From: Iris pallida
Taxonomy: Eukaryota; Streptophyta; Magnoliopsida; Asparagales; Iridaceae
DNA length: 64,000 nucleotides
Assembly: GCA_029216955.1 (NCBI GenBank)
Contig: JANAVB010015600.1
Coordinates: 33,287,734 to 33,351,733 of the forward strand
Direction: 5' to 3'
In this document: piece by piece, positions 21,590-31,798 of the stretch
Layout of the letters: each line of letters starts with the position of its first letter
How positions within the stretch are numbered: the stretch's first letter is position 1
Program-made: the position numbers and the translations under genes
Notes under the pieces: model-generated
The model's input: the letters and a program-made list of their open reading frames with translations, nothing else
Databases searched by the model: none
Told to the model about the DNA's origin: nothing

Positions 21590-23712
21590 TGTAGAAGCAT
21601 AGAATTTCAGAACCAGAAATCCTATGCGCATAACACTACATGCGCCAGAAAGCTCAGATGAAGTACTTGGCATAACAAACGGCAAAATCTTAGACATTAA
21701 AAGAAGATTTTTATTTCATATAAAAGTATATTATATGTCTAAAAAAGGCTGTACAAAGGAGAACTTCTACGTCTACAGCCTGGCGGAGTAACCACCATGC
21801 GCTCTCAAACAGGCGCATCTCTTCAGCGTCTCAGTTTGGCGCATCACTTCAGCATCTCAGTTTGGCGTATCACTTCAGCGTCTCAGCTGGGCGCATCTCT
21901 TCAAGAGCCTCAGTTATGTGCATCATGAAGTCTCAGCATATGCGCCTTACCTCGACCCAATCAAATGCTTCAACTAATGAAGCATTTATTGAGCAGAACG
22001 AGGGTGGGCAATCAACCCCCTAGCTGGAGGAAGAGCTCTCCAAAGCCCAAGGAAGAGGAGAGCACCGCAATCGACCCGCGACAAAAGAAGGCTTTCAACA
22101 CAACCAGAATGGGTAACACCCACTTTAGCAGTAGGATGAGCTCTCCCAAAGCCCATGGAAGATGATTGGAGCACCGCAATTCTGATCTGCGACTCTTCCA
22201 GCATAACGGAGACGAGGCTCGATCATTCCGATCTTTGGATGCAACAGGCACCTTCCGCCTGCCTCAGAAGCCCTTGACTCCGACTTTTGGATGTAACAGT
22301 CACCTTCAAGTACATAAATGAAGACAATGTGTCGCATCTTCACCCTCGGGAACATCTCGTCAACAGAATGTGCTCGAGCAAACAAGTTCATTTCGGGAGG
22401 ACATGAGAGAACGAGAGGCAAACTCTCTCATTGCCACTATTTATAGGCCGGGCAAATCAAACCCATGCGCCAAGTGGCGGGCTCTCCGAATCCCGTGCAA
22501 TAAATTTGTATTAATGGTGATGAACCTGACGCTTCAGATTCAGCCAAGTCAAAATGGCTATTTAAAGAACTTGAAAAATGTAACAGTCGGGCCAATAAAG
22601 ACGTGTCATGCAAACGGATGTGCCGGTCAGACCGCGCATCATACGGACGCGCCCACCAGCACCAAGCGCCTTGTAAGAATGCGCCCCATACGTCCCCACG
22701 CGCCTAGTGGAACGCAGATCGATGCGCCCACTCAACAGCCCATCACCCGTCAAAGAACATTAAATGCTAAAGTCTGACACGACAGCGGCCAGTCCCCGAG
22801 GTCTGAACAGTTGATAGCTTTTTCAGAAGACGAAGCGTCGCTGACGTCGGCATCATCATTACTTTCCTCCGGCGGTTACAAGCCACATGGCCGCCCAACC
22901 ATTTCGCATGCGCCTCCGCAGCCATGCGCCTAAATCTCTGCATGCACCTCAAAAGCCATGCGCCTCAGACTTTTCTCTGATCCCTAAAGACAGAAGTCAA
23001 AGTCACTACTGAAGCCTCACATGTGCCTCAAAAGCCGTGCGCCCAGACTGGTTCGAGACTCCTAAAGGTTACAAGCCAAAGTCTCCTCATGCGTCCAATT
23101 CCAGGCGCATCCTATCAGATTATTCTTCACCAAATTCGAGATCTTTGAGCAACGGATACGTGCCACGTGTCTCTTGACTCAGTTCAGCCGATGAAGGGGT
23201 GCTAATCACCCAAGATCTCAGCAACCAAAAGATCTTCTCCATTGCTACGTGTCAGCTCTGCCGTAGCCCACAAATGCAACGAGAAGAGTTTAACTCCTCA
23301 ATCTGAGCGCGCCATCCATGCGCCTCCATCAGCAATCACCATGTGGCATCCCCACAAACCGGCGCATCCTACATATGCGCGCATGAGCAGCCAGCCTGCA
23401 GACTATAAATAGAGGGATCATTTAGTTCTGACAAGGCCACAAACCTACGAACATACACACAGAGAGGCAGATACAGACACACAACGTCTTCTTCTTCTCC
23501 GTGAGCTCCAGCACCCAGAGCAACTCAGACCTTCAGAGAATCGATAACCGTCGTCAGATCGTCAACGGAGTCAACGCATTACCACTCGCTCCATCGGCAC
23601 AAGGGACCCAGATAAACAAAAGTATTCTTCTAGGACTACGTCTCAGTCCTACATTGTAACACTATTCTGTTTGTAATTGAAATTTACAATAAAAAGATTT
23701 TAATGGAAAACA
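21590..23712 (+). mobile_element. 5' LTR of an Ogre/Tat-like gypsy element
   Basis: It starts TGTAGAAGCATAG after a sharp change from the CCCTCAGCCC minisatellite. It ends in ...GGAAAACA three bases before a tRNA-primer-binding-type site; an alternative end is TTTACA at 23688. A TATAAATA box lies at 23404. Short tandem copies of GGCGCATCACTTCAGC(A/G)TCTCAG occur at 21800-21920, and ATGCGCC motifs recur throughout. The 3' LTR is not in the window, so exact borders and target duplication are unconfirmed. Confidence 0.75.
23404..23411 (+). promoter_or_regulatory. Putative TATA box of the Ogre/Tat-like LTR
   Basis: TATAAATA in the context GACTATAAATAGAGGG, about 0.3 kb before the LTR end. Typical plant core promoter string; activity not shown. 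Confidence 0.55.
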
Positions 23713-26700
23713 AGCTGGCGACTCTACTGGGGACCTCTTTCTCCTCCACCGAGAAAGCTGTATCGCAATTCGACGACGTGAAGGTGGGCTCCTCCCACAA
23801 GACGCTGGTCGTACGCCTCAATCAACAGGCGTATGAGGAGTTCATCTCTGAAGACAGCGTAAGTCCTTCGAAGCGGTTACCAAAGCCGAAGAAGACTCGC
23901 CAAGTCTGGGTGCGCAAGGTCGAGGCCCCTAGCACCACCACTGAAGGGGATGCGCCGATGCAGTCCACCCTTCTCGCTGACGACCTCAGCTGCCAGGATG
24001 CGCCCACCGGTGCAGCGCATCTCTCGGGAAAGCGTAGTGCTGACCACGTTCCCCAGCCATCTCCTTCTCAGACAAAGAAGATGCACCGACGGAGCAAGGG
24101 CGCAGCTAATGCCCTGTGCATCACCTCTGATACACCATAGAAGGCCTCTGTCTTTGACAGAATCACTCGCTGTCGTGGAGAAGAGAATTTGGACTCTGAG
24201 TACTATGCATCCCAGCGGGCTGGTACGAAGAAGTCTAAGACAGAATGGGCCATGCGCCACAAACGTGATATGCCGGCAGAAAACCAGAAGCATGCGCTCA
24301 CAATCATGCGCGCTGCTGATGGTAAGCTGCATAAGGTCGACTCGGGTGCTTCTGCGCCAGAAATAAGCCGACCTTCAAAGTCCTTGCCTCACTTGGGCGT
24401 ATCTGCTGCGTTCGCAACCGAGTCGAGCAAGGCAAACCCTATGGTCTTGAACTCCCGCGCCTCCATTGGTTGTGCGTCTGAGGTTCGTTCAAGTCACTGT
24501 AAATGTTGTTCCTTCACTACTGATCTGAGCGTATGTTCTGCGTTAGATCAGGGGTGCACCATTCACTTGACCACCCCGGCGCTTGGCCTTGCCATGCGCC
24601 TGATGGGGGTACGAAGGTGGCACTCTCCTCCAACGATCTGCGTAACGTGATCACTCACAAACGTCGATCAGGAGAGTCGAATGACAAGCACAATGCGCCC
24701 TTTAGAGGGCACACCTGTGCTGTAGTCACCCTCAACTGCTGTTGCAAGACAGCAGTCCCGCCAAGGCAGTCGGTGTTCCAGCGGCTGCAATCATCAACAC
24801 CTCTCCAACATCGCCTCGGAAAGAAGGTGTCAGCAGAAATGGAGCCAGAACTACAGGTTGCTTCCTGCAATGTAGTCTCCAACTCCCCATCAATTCGGAA
24901 GGTGATTGGTAGCTCCTAGACTGTGTCCTCATCCAAGAGCCAGCCAAAGAAAGCCAAGACGACTGTCCCGTCCTCTGGAGTGTTTGAAGGCACTCGAAGG
25001 AGAAAAAAGATCTTGGAGGAAGCTGGGGGTAGTCAGGCCCTTGTTGATCCGCCCGCTAAAGGTGAAGACGTCCTCCAGAACATAGCTGGAGGTAGCCAAG
25101 TCCTTGCTGATCCTCCCGAAGACGAAGACGTTTTCCAGAGCACAGATGAGGCTACCCACGTCCTTCCTGAAGGCGAAGATATCCCCCAAGACATAGCAGG
25201 GGGTAGCCAGGACGAAGCTCCAAGAGAGGCAACTCCCCTACAGAAGAGTGAGGCCGAGAGTGAAGCCTCAACTGATCCATCCACTTCCAGCCGTGTCATG
25301 ATAGTATACATGACTGGGGGTGATGCCGAGCCAGATACGCCGCCAACAGACCTTGTCCAGCGCATGGTTACCTTGGATGGAGGACTCAAAACCCTCTCTG
25401 CCTCTATGTAAATACTGACTCAAGCAGTGTTCGAGATACGATCAGCTTTGGCCAGGACACCGCTACCGGTTCTGACCAGGGGCCAATGGAGAATCAAGTG
25501 TACCCTTTCAACGGGTATCCTTGGATACAGATCACCGTGAAGCACCTCGGACGTTGGAGCCATCAAATGTTCAACTCTAGGCTGTACCACCTTTCTCGAC
25601 TCCCAGCTCCACGGAAGACATGGTTGAGATGATCAGGGACTTACGAGAGAGCTTTGAGTCCAAGAACAGACAAGAAGAGCGCCAGAAGCTGGGGATCCCA
25701 CAACCATACCCCCTCGAATGGAACAAAGTGGTTTATCCTCCCAAGTATAAACCACAGACATTGACGCCATACGACGAAAAGGACTCTCCGTGCCACTATC
25801 TGACGTACTTCCAGTCTCAAATAGGACATCTCCCGAAGGAAGACGCACTACTCACCAGCATATTTGTCGGGGCGTTGAAAGGAGTAGCTTACAACTAGTA
25901 CTGCAGTCTCTCCGACAACTCCATATCTTCCTTCGACGACTTGACACATCTCTTCCTCGATCGTTTCTACGACGGAGGGAAGGACATGACAATGGCGTCC
26001 CTTATAAAGATACGTCAGAAGGAGAAGAAAATAGTTCGAGCATTCATCGAACGGTTCCGACAAGCCTGCTTTAGACTGCCCCCGGGTATGCCAGAACATG
26101 CACTCCTCTCCCCCTGCAGCATGAACATGCTGCCTGCCATCAAACTTTGGCTCAACTCTACTCCTCCTTCCGACTAGAATTCCTTGATCATCGAGGCCGA
26201 GGCAGCTGAAAAGAAGGCGTCCAATGCTTATCTTCTGGGAGTCAGTTTTCTTGCCTTTGAGGACTAGGGAAAATGACCTGCAGCCAACAACCCTGGACGA
26301 GAGACGACGGGGAAACAGGCATTGACTGTCAATGCCTCCAAAGGTGCATCGGCACCCACTCAGAAGCCTCCACTTGGACCAAGGCCAAAGGAGGTTTATT
26401 CTTTCAACGATGAAGACACCCTGTAACTCTTTGAGATATTGAAGCAGGGTGACAAGATCAAGTTGTCGGACCCGAAGCGTCCCGACGAGGTTGGGAAAGT
26501 GGACCATCTGAGGTACTGTCAATACCATCGGTTTGTCGGGCACCCAACTAAGGACTGCTACGTCCTCAAGAACTACATCTAGCGCATGATCAATACGGAT
26601 GTTATCTCCATCGACTACGAGGAGAAAACGATCTCGGGCAACATGGTGTCACTCCAATTTGGCACCTTGCCGCCAACCATAACGCAAGATAGTGTCGTCC

Positions 26701-27634
26701 CCATCCCAAAGGCGACAATAGAGGTGGTCAATCTACCACCTACTCGTGACAACGTGAGTGGACTCATCCCACTCACCACATCTCAGGGAGAGATCTTATG
26801 GGTTCACCCCGATCTCGTCTTCGAGGTTACTCAACCGGAGGTACGCTTTGCCTCCAAAACCAAGGGCAGGAAGATCAAGTCTTGCCGCATGGTCTCATCC
26901 TCCGCGAAAGAGGATCTTCCTGTACAAATCCATTCGCAGCTGAACGTCCAACCCGACGAAGCTGCCGTTGAGGTGGTGCCTCCCTGCACTGCCTCTGCTG
27001 CCGAAGAAGGAGGTCCATCCAAGCCTCCAGCGGCCAATAAATAGAAGCATGTAGAGGCCCGTTTCGACAGGCCTTTGCGAAAGAAGAATGCTTTGGGGCT
27101 AGCCAAGCCCCACAACTTCGACATACTGGCACAACTTTCCAGTACTCCTGCCCGTCTATCCCTGTTTGAGCTTCTTCGTCTTTCCAAGGACACTCGTGAA
27201 GCTCTTTCTGAAGCTCTGAAGGATGCTGAGTCCTTCATCATTCAGGTCAAGCAGCCTGAAGATCTCCCGACTACATGTGCGTACTGCCATTATGCGGATG
27301 AGGTTATCTCCAACATAACCTTCACCCATAAAACATGCTGCTCAAGCACAACCGACACAACAGACCACTGTATTATACAGGGTATGTCAGTTCCGTCAAG
27401 GTGAAGCGGATTCAGATCGATCCAGGGTCTTCCCTCAGCATCATCCCGAAGATGCTACTCTCAACACTGGGGATCCTAATGTACCGTCTGGTGCCTTCCA
27501 ACACTACAATCAGCGGCTTCAATGCTAGCAAAAGCGAGCCGCTGGAAAAAATACGGCTGAAATATCATATCGGTAACCTCCGAACCGAGGTGACTTGCTA
27601 TGTCGTGGATGCTGACGTCAACTACAATGCGCTT
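23703..27634 (+). pseudogene. Ogre/Tat-like gag-protease remnant, chimeric 3' end
   Basis: One main frame runs through the region with many stops. An N-terminal basic region (RLPKPKKTRQVWVRKVEAPS) is followed by VFDRITR, a Tat-type gag marker. In another frame, 24923-25411, there is an acidic repeated unit (AGGSQVLADPPEDEDV). The gag core follows (IFVGALKGVA at about 25855 to RAFIERFRQACFRLPPG at about 26080), then a YCQYHRFVGHPTKDCYVL motif (about 26516-26570). The protease at 27335-27634 has IQIDPGSSLSIIP and the TCYVVDADVNYNAL end. At 27629-27634 it switches within the conserved YNAL codons into minus-strand Tekay gag sequence. RT, RNase H and integrase of this element are absent. Confidence 0.8.
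23716..23733 (+). promoter_or_regulatory. Primer binding site of the Ogre/Tat-like element
   Basis: TGGCGACTCTACTGGGGA directly follows the LTR. A TGGCGAC...GGGGA site is characteristic of Tat/Ogre lineage elements, which are reported to use a tRNA-Arg primer. This string is the best lineage marker for this element. Confidence 0.8.
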
Positions 27635-28117
27635 GAAGTTGTTGGCCGCGCTGTTACCCTGATGACCTCCTCTGGTCAAAGTATCCGTCACTGCCTGGTG
27701 CAAGGCGTCTCCACGACGATCTTGGGAAGCTATCAAGGTCCTAACGAGACCTACCAAAGTACCATCATCAGGCTCGGCAGGCTGAACTGGCTGGACTGGT
27801 GGCTCTCCATCAGAAGGCACGACTCTGGAGGCTACTCCAAAATGCTGGGCTTGATCTCCGGGTTGCTGCTGATCCACGTGAAGTGCTCCGCCTTGCAGAC
27901 CGACAGGTCCAGGAACAATGCCGCTGAAGAAGACGATATGGGGAACAATAAGGAAGGACCAGGACAGATCAACGGTACAAGCATGTGATCAGGACAAGAA
28001 TCCAGGGATTCAGAGGACACGAACAGAGATCAAAGGCGCATACTGATTGAGACATCTATTTGGTAAACCCTCACATATCTTGATTTACAAGACCTGCATG
28101 GGCCACCACTCAAACCA
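27629..28117 (-). mobile_element. Tekay-like gag 5' fragment and leader (third array unit)
   Basis: On the minus strand, the gag start at 27877 ([20 protein letters not shown]) continues to about residue 82, where it is cut at the fusion with the Ogre protease. Upstream to 28117 is the leader, ending in a TGGTTTGAGTGGTGG site next to the LTR remnant; a TGG start fits a tRNA primer site. It matches 31311-31798 and 38941-39428, so it is the 5' end of a third internal region of the same family. Confidence 0.9.
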
Positions 28118-28338
28118 TGTCACGCCCCAGAACCAGAATACTGGAGAGCGGGGGCAGACATAGCCAGCTACGTATATGAGATATATTTTATCTCGCTATA
28201 CGGTCACGGCTGTCTAGATACATGAGGGTCTACTACAAGCCAACAGTCTCCTAAGGTCATGAATAAGCCTAGTGTCTCAATCACAAGCAAATAAGTAAAT
28301 GTTACAAGATGTATGATCATTAAATATACAATAATAAG
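28118..28338 (-). mobile_element. Tekay-like LTR remnant (about 0.2 kb)
   Basis: It begins TGTCACGCCCCAGAACC (the element-orientation LTR end) exactly as the LTRs at 31799 and 39429 do. It follows them to CAATAATAAG, where homology jumps to the polymerase region (CTTGGAATCTGTTGACTG, as at 35969). About 2.4 kb of LTR and about 1.5 kb of adjoining internal sequence are missing at this junction. Confidence 0.92.
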
Positions 28339-29732
28339 CTTGGAATCTGTTGACTGCGCCATCCGGATCCTCTCGACTATAGTGGACTGAACTCGCATGC
28401 TGGCCATCAATGCCACACTGGAAGGGAGAACAACTTCAATACCCATCTTCTGAAGATCTGCTAACAGCTCCGGTTGTGCTGTTAGGAAATAAACTCCGAC
28501 TCTCCTGCTCAATGCATCTGCAACAACGTTGGCCTTCCCAGGATGATACTGCAAGTTGACATCATAATCCACAAGTAGCTCTAGCCATCTCCTCTGACGC
28601 ATGTTAAGATCCTTCTAGATGAAAACATACTTCAGGCTCTTGTGGTCGATAAAAATCTCTACCATATCTCCATACAAATAGTGCCTCCACAACTTAAGTG
28701 CAAACACTACTGCTGCCAGCTCCAAGTCATGGGTTGGGTAATTCTTCTTATGATCACGAAGTTGTCGTGACGCATAAGCTATTACCTTCCCATGCTGCAT
28801 CAAAACACATCCTAAGCCTCTGCCTGAAGCATCACAGTATACTGAGAATCCCTCTGTTCCATCTGGAAGAGCAAGAATGGAAGCTGTTATCAATCCTCGC
28901 TTCAACTGTTCAAAAGAATTCTGACACTCTGCTGTCCAAGCAAACTGCACATCCTTGTGGGTCAATTGGGTCAGTGGCGCTGAAATTCGAGCAAAATCTG
29001 AAACAAACCGTCGATAGTAGCCGGCCAATCCGAGAAAACTGCGAACTTCTGCAATGGTGCTGGGCACTGGCCATGACTCAATAGCCACAATCTTTTGGGG
29101 ATCCACTTCTACTCCTCCTCGGGTGATGATATGACCCAAGTACGAAATGCGATCGAGCCAGAACTCGCATTTACTGAACTTGGCATATAACTGGTGCTTC
29201 CTGAGAGTCTGAAGAACCGCACGAGATGCTACTCATGCTCCGTCTCACTCTTGCTGTAGACCAGGATGTCATCCAAGAACACAATCACGAATTGATCCAA
29301 GTAGGGCATGAAGATACGATTCATGAGATCCATGAATACCGCCGGTGCATTGGTCGCTCTAAATGGCATCACTAGGAACTCCCTATGCCCATACCTTGAT
29401 CTAAAAGCTGTCTTCGGGATGTCCTGCTGTCTGACTCTGATCTGATGATATCCTGAGCGCAAATCGATCTTCGAGAATACTGCTGCCCCTTTGAGTTGGT
29501 CAAACAAGTCATCTATCCTCGGGAGAGGGTATCTGTTCTTGATTGTCACTGAGTTCAAGGTATGATAATCAACACATAACCTGGACGTACCATCCTTCTT
29601 TTTCACAAGAAGCATCAGGGCTCTCCAAGGTGATCCACTAGCATGAATGAATCCCTTGGTCCTGAGTTCCTCAATCATCTTGTACAAGATCTCCAATTCT
29701 GACGGCGCCATTCTGTAGACTCTCTCTGACAC
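28339..29732 (-). pseudogene. Tekay-like reverse transcriptase/RNase H remnant (array unit 2)
   Basis: The minus-strand frames 29732-29229 (RT with [44 protein letters not shown], and [14 protein letters not shown]), 29139-28615 (RT thumb and RNase H with [14 protein letters not shown] and [12 protein letters not shown]) and the start of 28602-28339 (RNase H tail) make up pol. Breaks include a one-base loss near 29741 separating gag-protease from RT, a frameshift near 29225 shared with unit 3, and TAG at 28615-28617 where unit 3 has a Gln codon. Integrase and chromodomain are deleted at 28338. The RT copies element RNA into DNA in cytoplasmic particles; this copy cannot. Confidence 0.92.
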
Positions 29733-31558
29733 TGGGCTGTCCCGGGAATCAAGTCTATAGTGAACTCGATCTCCCGCTCCGGCGGCATACCTAGAAGTTC
29801 TTCTGGGAAAACATCTGGGAACTCATCCACTATCCTAGGCAACTGAACTGCCGCTACTGCCATCCGCAATATCGGAGGAGAAGACTCAACTTCACCTCGG
29901 GAAAAGGAAAACTTCGGCTCGCCTGGAATGCTAAAAACAACCCTGCCAATGTGGCAGTCTATCCTAGCATACTGGTTCCTCAACCAATCCATCCCTAAAA
30001 CCACATCATAATCGGCCATCGGGAATTCTATCAATCTAGCAGGAAATTCTCTACCGCTAACTACGATCCGACACGAGGAAAACACCCTATCGACTCCCAC
30101 AAGTCCGTTACCAGTAAGTATATTGAGCCTTACTGATAATGACTCGGGCTCCAATCCTATCCGTATCGCGAATCGTGCAGACATAAAGGAATGTGATGCA
30201 CCAGAATCAAATAAAGCTGAAGCTGGAAAGGAGTTGACGAGAATAGTACCTGCCACTACCTCTCCTGGTGCCAATCCTTCCTCTGCGGTCATCACCATAG
30301 CATGACCATGCCCTCGGGGTGCTGGTCCCCTGTGCTGAAATCCTCGCTGCCTATTCTGACTCTGGACTTGGGCCTGAACATACTGCTGGGGGTTCTGGTG
30401 CTGGAATACTTGAGACTGAGGTGGCAAGGGCCTCGGCAATGGATACTGTTGCTGCTGCTGGACCGGAGCTGGTCCTCTCACCGAAGAGCTAGAAAGGTTG
30501 GACGATGATGAACCACCCCTATTCGGGCAGGATCCAACCCTGTGGTCTGGTGCTCCACAAGCCAGGCACAATCCTTGTGCCCTGCGACATTCTGCCACCA
30601 CATGGCCTGGCTTTCCACAATGAGAACATCCCACTGCGGAAGACTGCTTCTGCTTCTGCTGCTGCTGCTGAGGGTACGTCGGGGTGGAATGCTGGACCGA
30701 CGTTACTGAGGCCGCTCGCCTCGGAGCTCCAATAGTCAAGGCCCTGGCATCCGAAGCTGGGGCTGAAGACTGATTCATCCGGCCGTAGGATCTCTTCCGA
30801 CCTCCGACCCTATCCACAATTCTCTGGGAGGTATACTCATGCCTCCTAGCTGCTCTCAAGACTGCAACAAAAGTCTGATGCTCAAAGCGCTCGACTGCTA
30901 ACAAAATCTCTAGGTGAAGTCCCTGCTGGAACTGCTGGGCTCGATCATACTTGGTTGCCACCAAGGTGGAAGCAAACCGATTGAGTCTGGAAAACTCGAC
31001 CGCATATCCGTCTACCGTTCTGTCTCCTTGCTTCAGATTGGTGAACCTCGTCTGTAGGTCGTACCGAGCTACAGCATCGAAATACTTGGTCTGGAATCTC
31101 TTTCTGAATACTGCCCAAGCAATAGGTGCTGTTAATCCAACGGCCTGAGCCGCCCACCAGCTGCGGGCAAGATCTAATAACTGCAAGCGCACTACGGCCA
31201 CCTTCTCGTTCTCTGGGGTCCTGGCTGCTTCTAGAATCACCTCGATGTCCTGAAGCCAAGCATCTGCAGCGATAGCATCTTCACTAGCGTCGAAGAATGG
31301 AGGGTTCAAGCGCTTGAAGCTGTTGGCCGCGCTGTTACCCTGATGACCTCCTCTGGTCAAAGCATCCGTCACTGCCTGGTGCAAGGCGTCTCCACAACGA
31401 TCTTGGAAAGCTATCAAGGTCCTAACGAGACCTACCAAAGTACCATCATCAGGCTCGGCAGGCTGAACTGGCTGGACTGGTGGCTCTCCATCAGAAGGCA
31501 CGACTCTGGAGGCTACTCCGGAATGCTGGGCTTGATCTCCGGGTTGCTGCTGATCCAC
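29675..31558 (-). CDS. Tekay-like gag-protease polyprotein (array unit 2), open
   Basis: An uninterrupted 627-residue frame. The gag domain is about residues 70-245 ([44 protein letters not shown]). Two CCHC zinc knuckles follow at about 311-324 ([14 protein letters not shown]) and 331-344 ([14 protein letters not shown]). Then come Gln/Pro-rich sequence and an aspartic protease with [13 protein letters not shown] at about 448-460 and [11 protein letters not shown] near 517. The frame leaves the polyprotein near its end because of a base loss at about 29741, so the last ~17 residues are out of frame. Gag forms the particle and binds RNA; the protease would process Gag-Pol. It is the best-preserved ORF in the window, but RT onward is broken. 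Confidence 0.9.
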   Translation of the reverse strand: MDQQQPGDQAQHSGVASRVVPSDGEPPVQPVQPAEPDDGTLVGLVRTLIAFQDRCGDALHQAVTDALTRGGHQGNSAANSFKRLNPPFFDASEDAIAADAWLQDIEVILEAARTPENEKVAVVRLQLLDLARSWWAAQAVGLTAPIAWAVFRKRFQTKYFDAVARYDLQTRFTNLKQGDRTVDGYAVEFSRLNRFASTLVATKYDRAQQFQQGLHLEILLAVERFEHQTFVAVLRAARRHEYTSQRIVDRVGGRKRSYGRMNQSSAPASDARALTIGAPRRAASVTSVQHSTPTYPQQQQQKQKQSSAVGCSHCGKPGHVVAECRRAQGLCLACGAPDHRVGSCPNRGGSSSSNLSSSSVRGPAPVQQQQQYPLPRPLPPQSQVFQHQNPQQYVQAQVQSQNRQRGFQHRGPAPRGHGHAMVMTAEEGLAPGEVVAGTILVNSFPASALFDSGASHSFMSARFAIRIGLEPESLSVRLNILTGNGLVGVDRVFSSCRIVVSGREFPARLIEFPMADYDVVLGMDWLRNQYARIDCHIGRVVFSIPGEPKFSFSRGEVESSPPILRMAVAAVQLPRIVDEFPDVFPEELLGMPPEREIEFTIDLIPGTAQCQRESTEWRRQNWRSCTR

Positions 31559-31798
31559 GTGAAGTGCTCTGCCTTGCAGATCGGCAGGTCCAGGAACAAT
31601 GTCGCTGAAGAAGGCGACATGGGGAACAATAAGGAAGGACCAGGACAGATCAACGATACAAGCATGTGATCAGGACAAGAATCCAGGGATTCAGAGGACA
31701 CGAACAGAGATCAAAGGCGCATACTGATTGAGACATCTATTTGGTAAATCCTCACATATCTTGATTTACAAGACCTGCATGGGCCACCACTTAAACCA
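31559..31798 (-). other. Tekay-like leader and primer-binding region (unit 2)
   Basis: A 240-bp leader lies between LTR and gag start. In element orientation it begins TGGTTTAAGTGGTGGCCC right at the LTR end; the TGG start fits a tRNA-primed site, although I do not recognise the tRNA. Repeated at 27878-28117 and 39189-39428. Confidence 0.7.

Noticed and set aside
22370..22777. 135-codon ORF in the Ogre-like LTR
   Set aside because: It lies in LTR sequence with opposite-strand ORFs of similar length and no domain.
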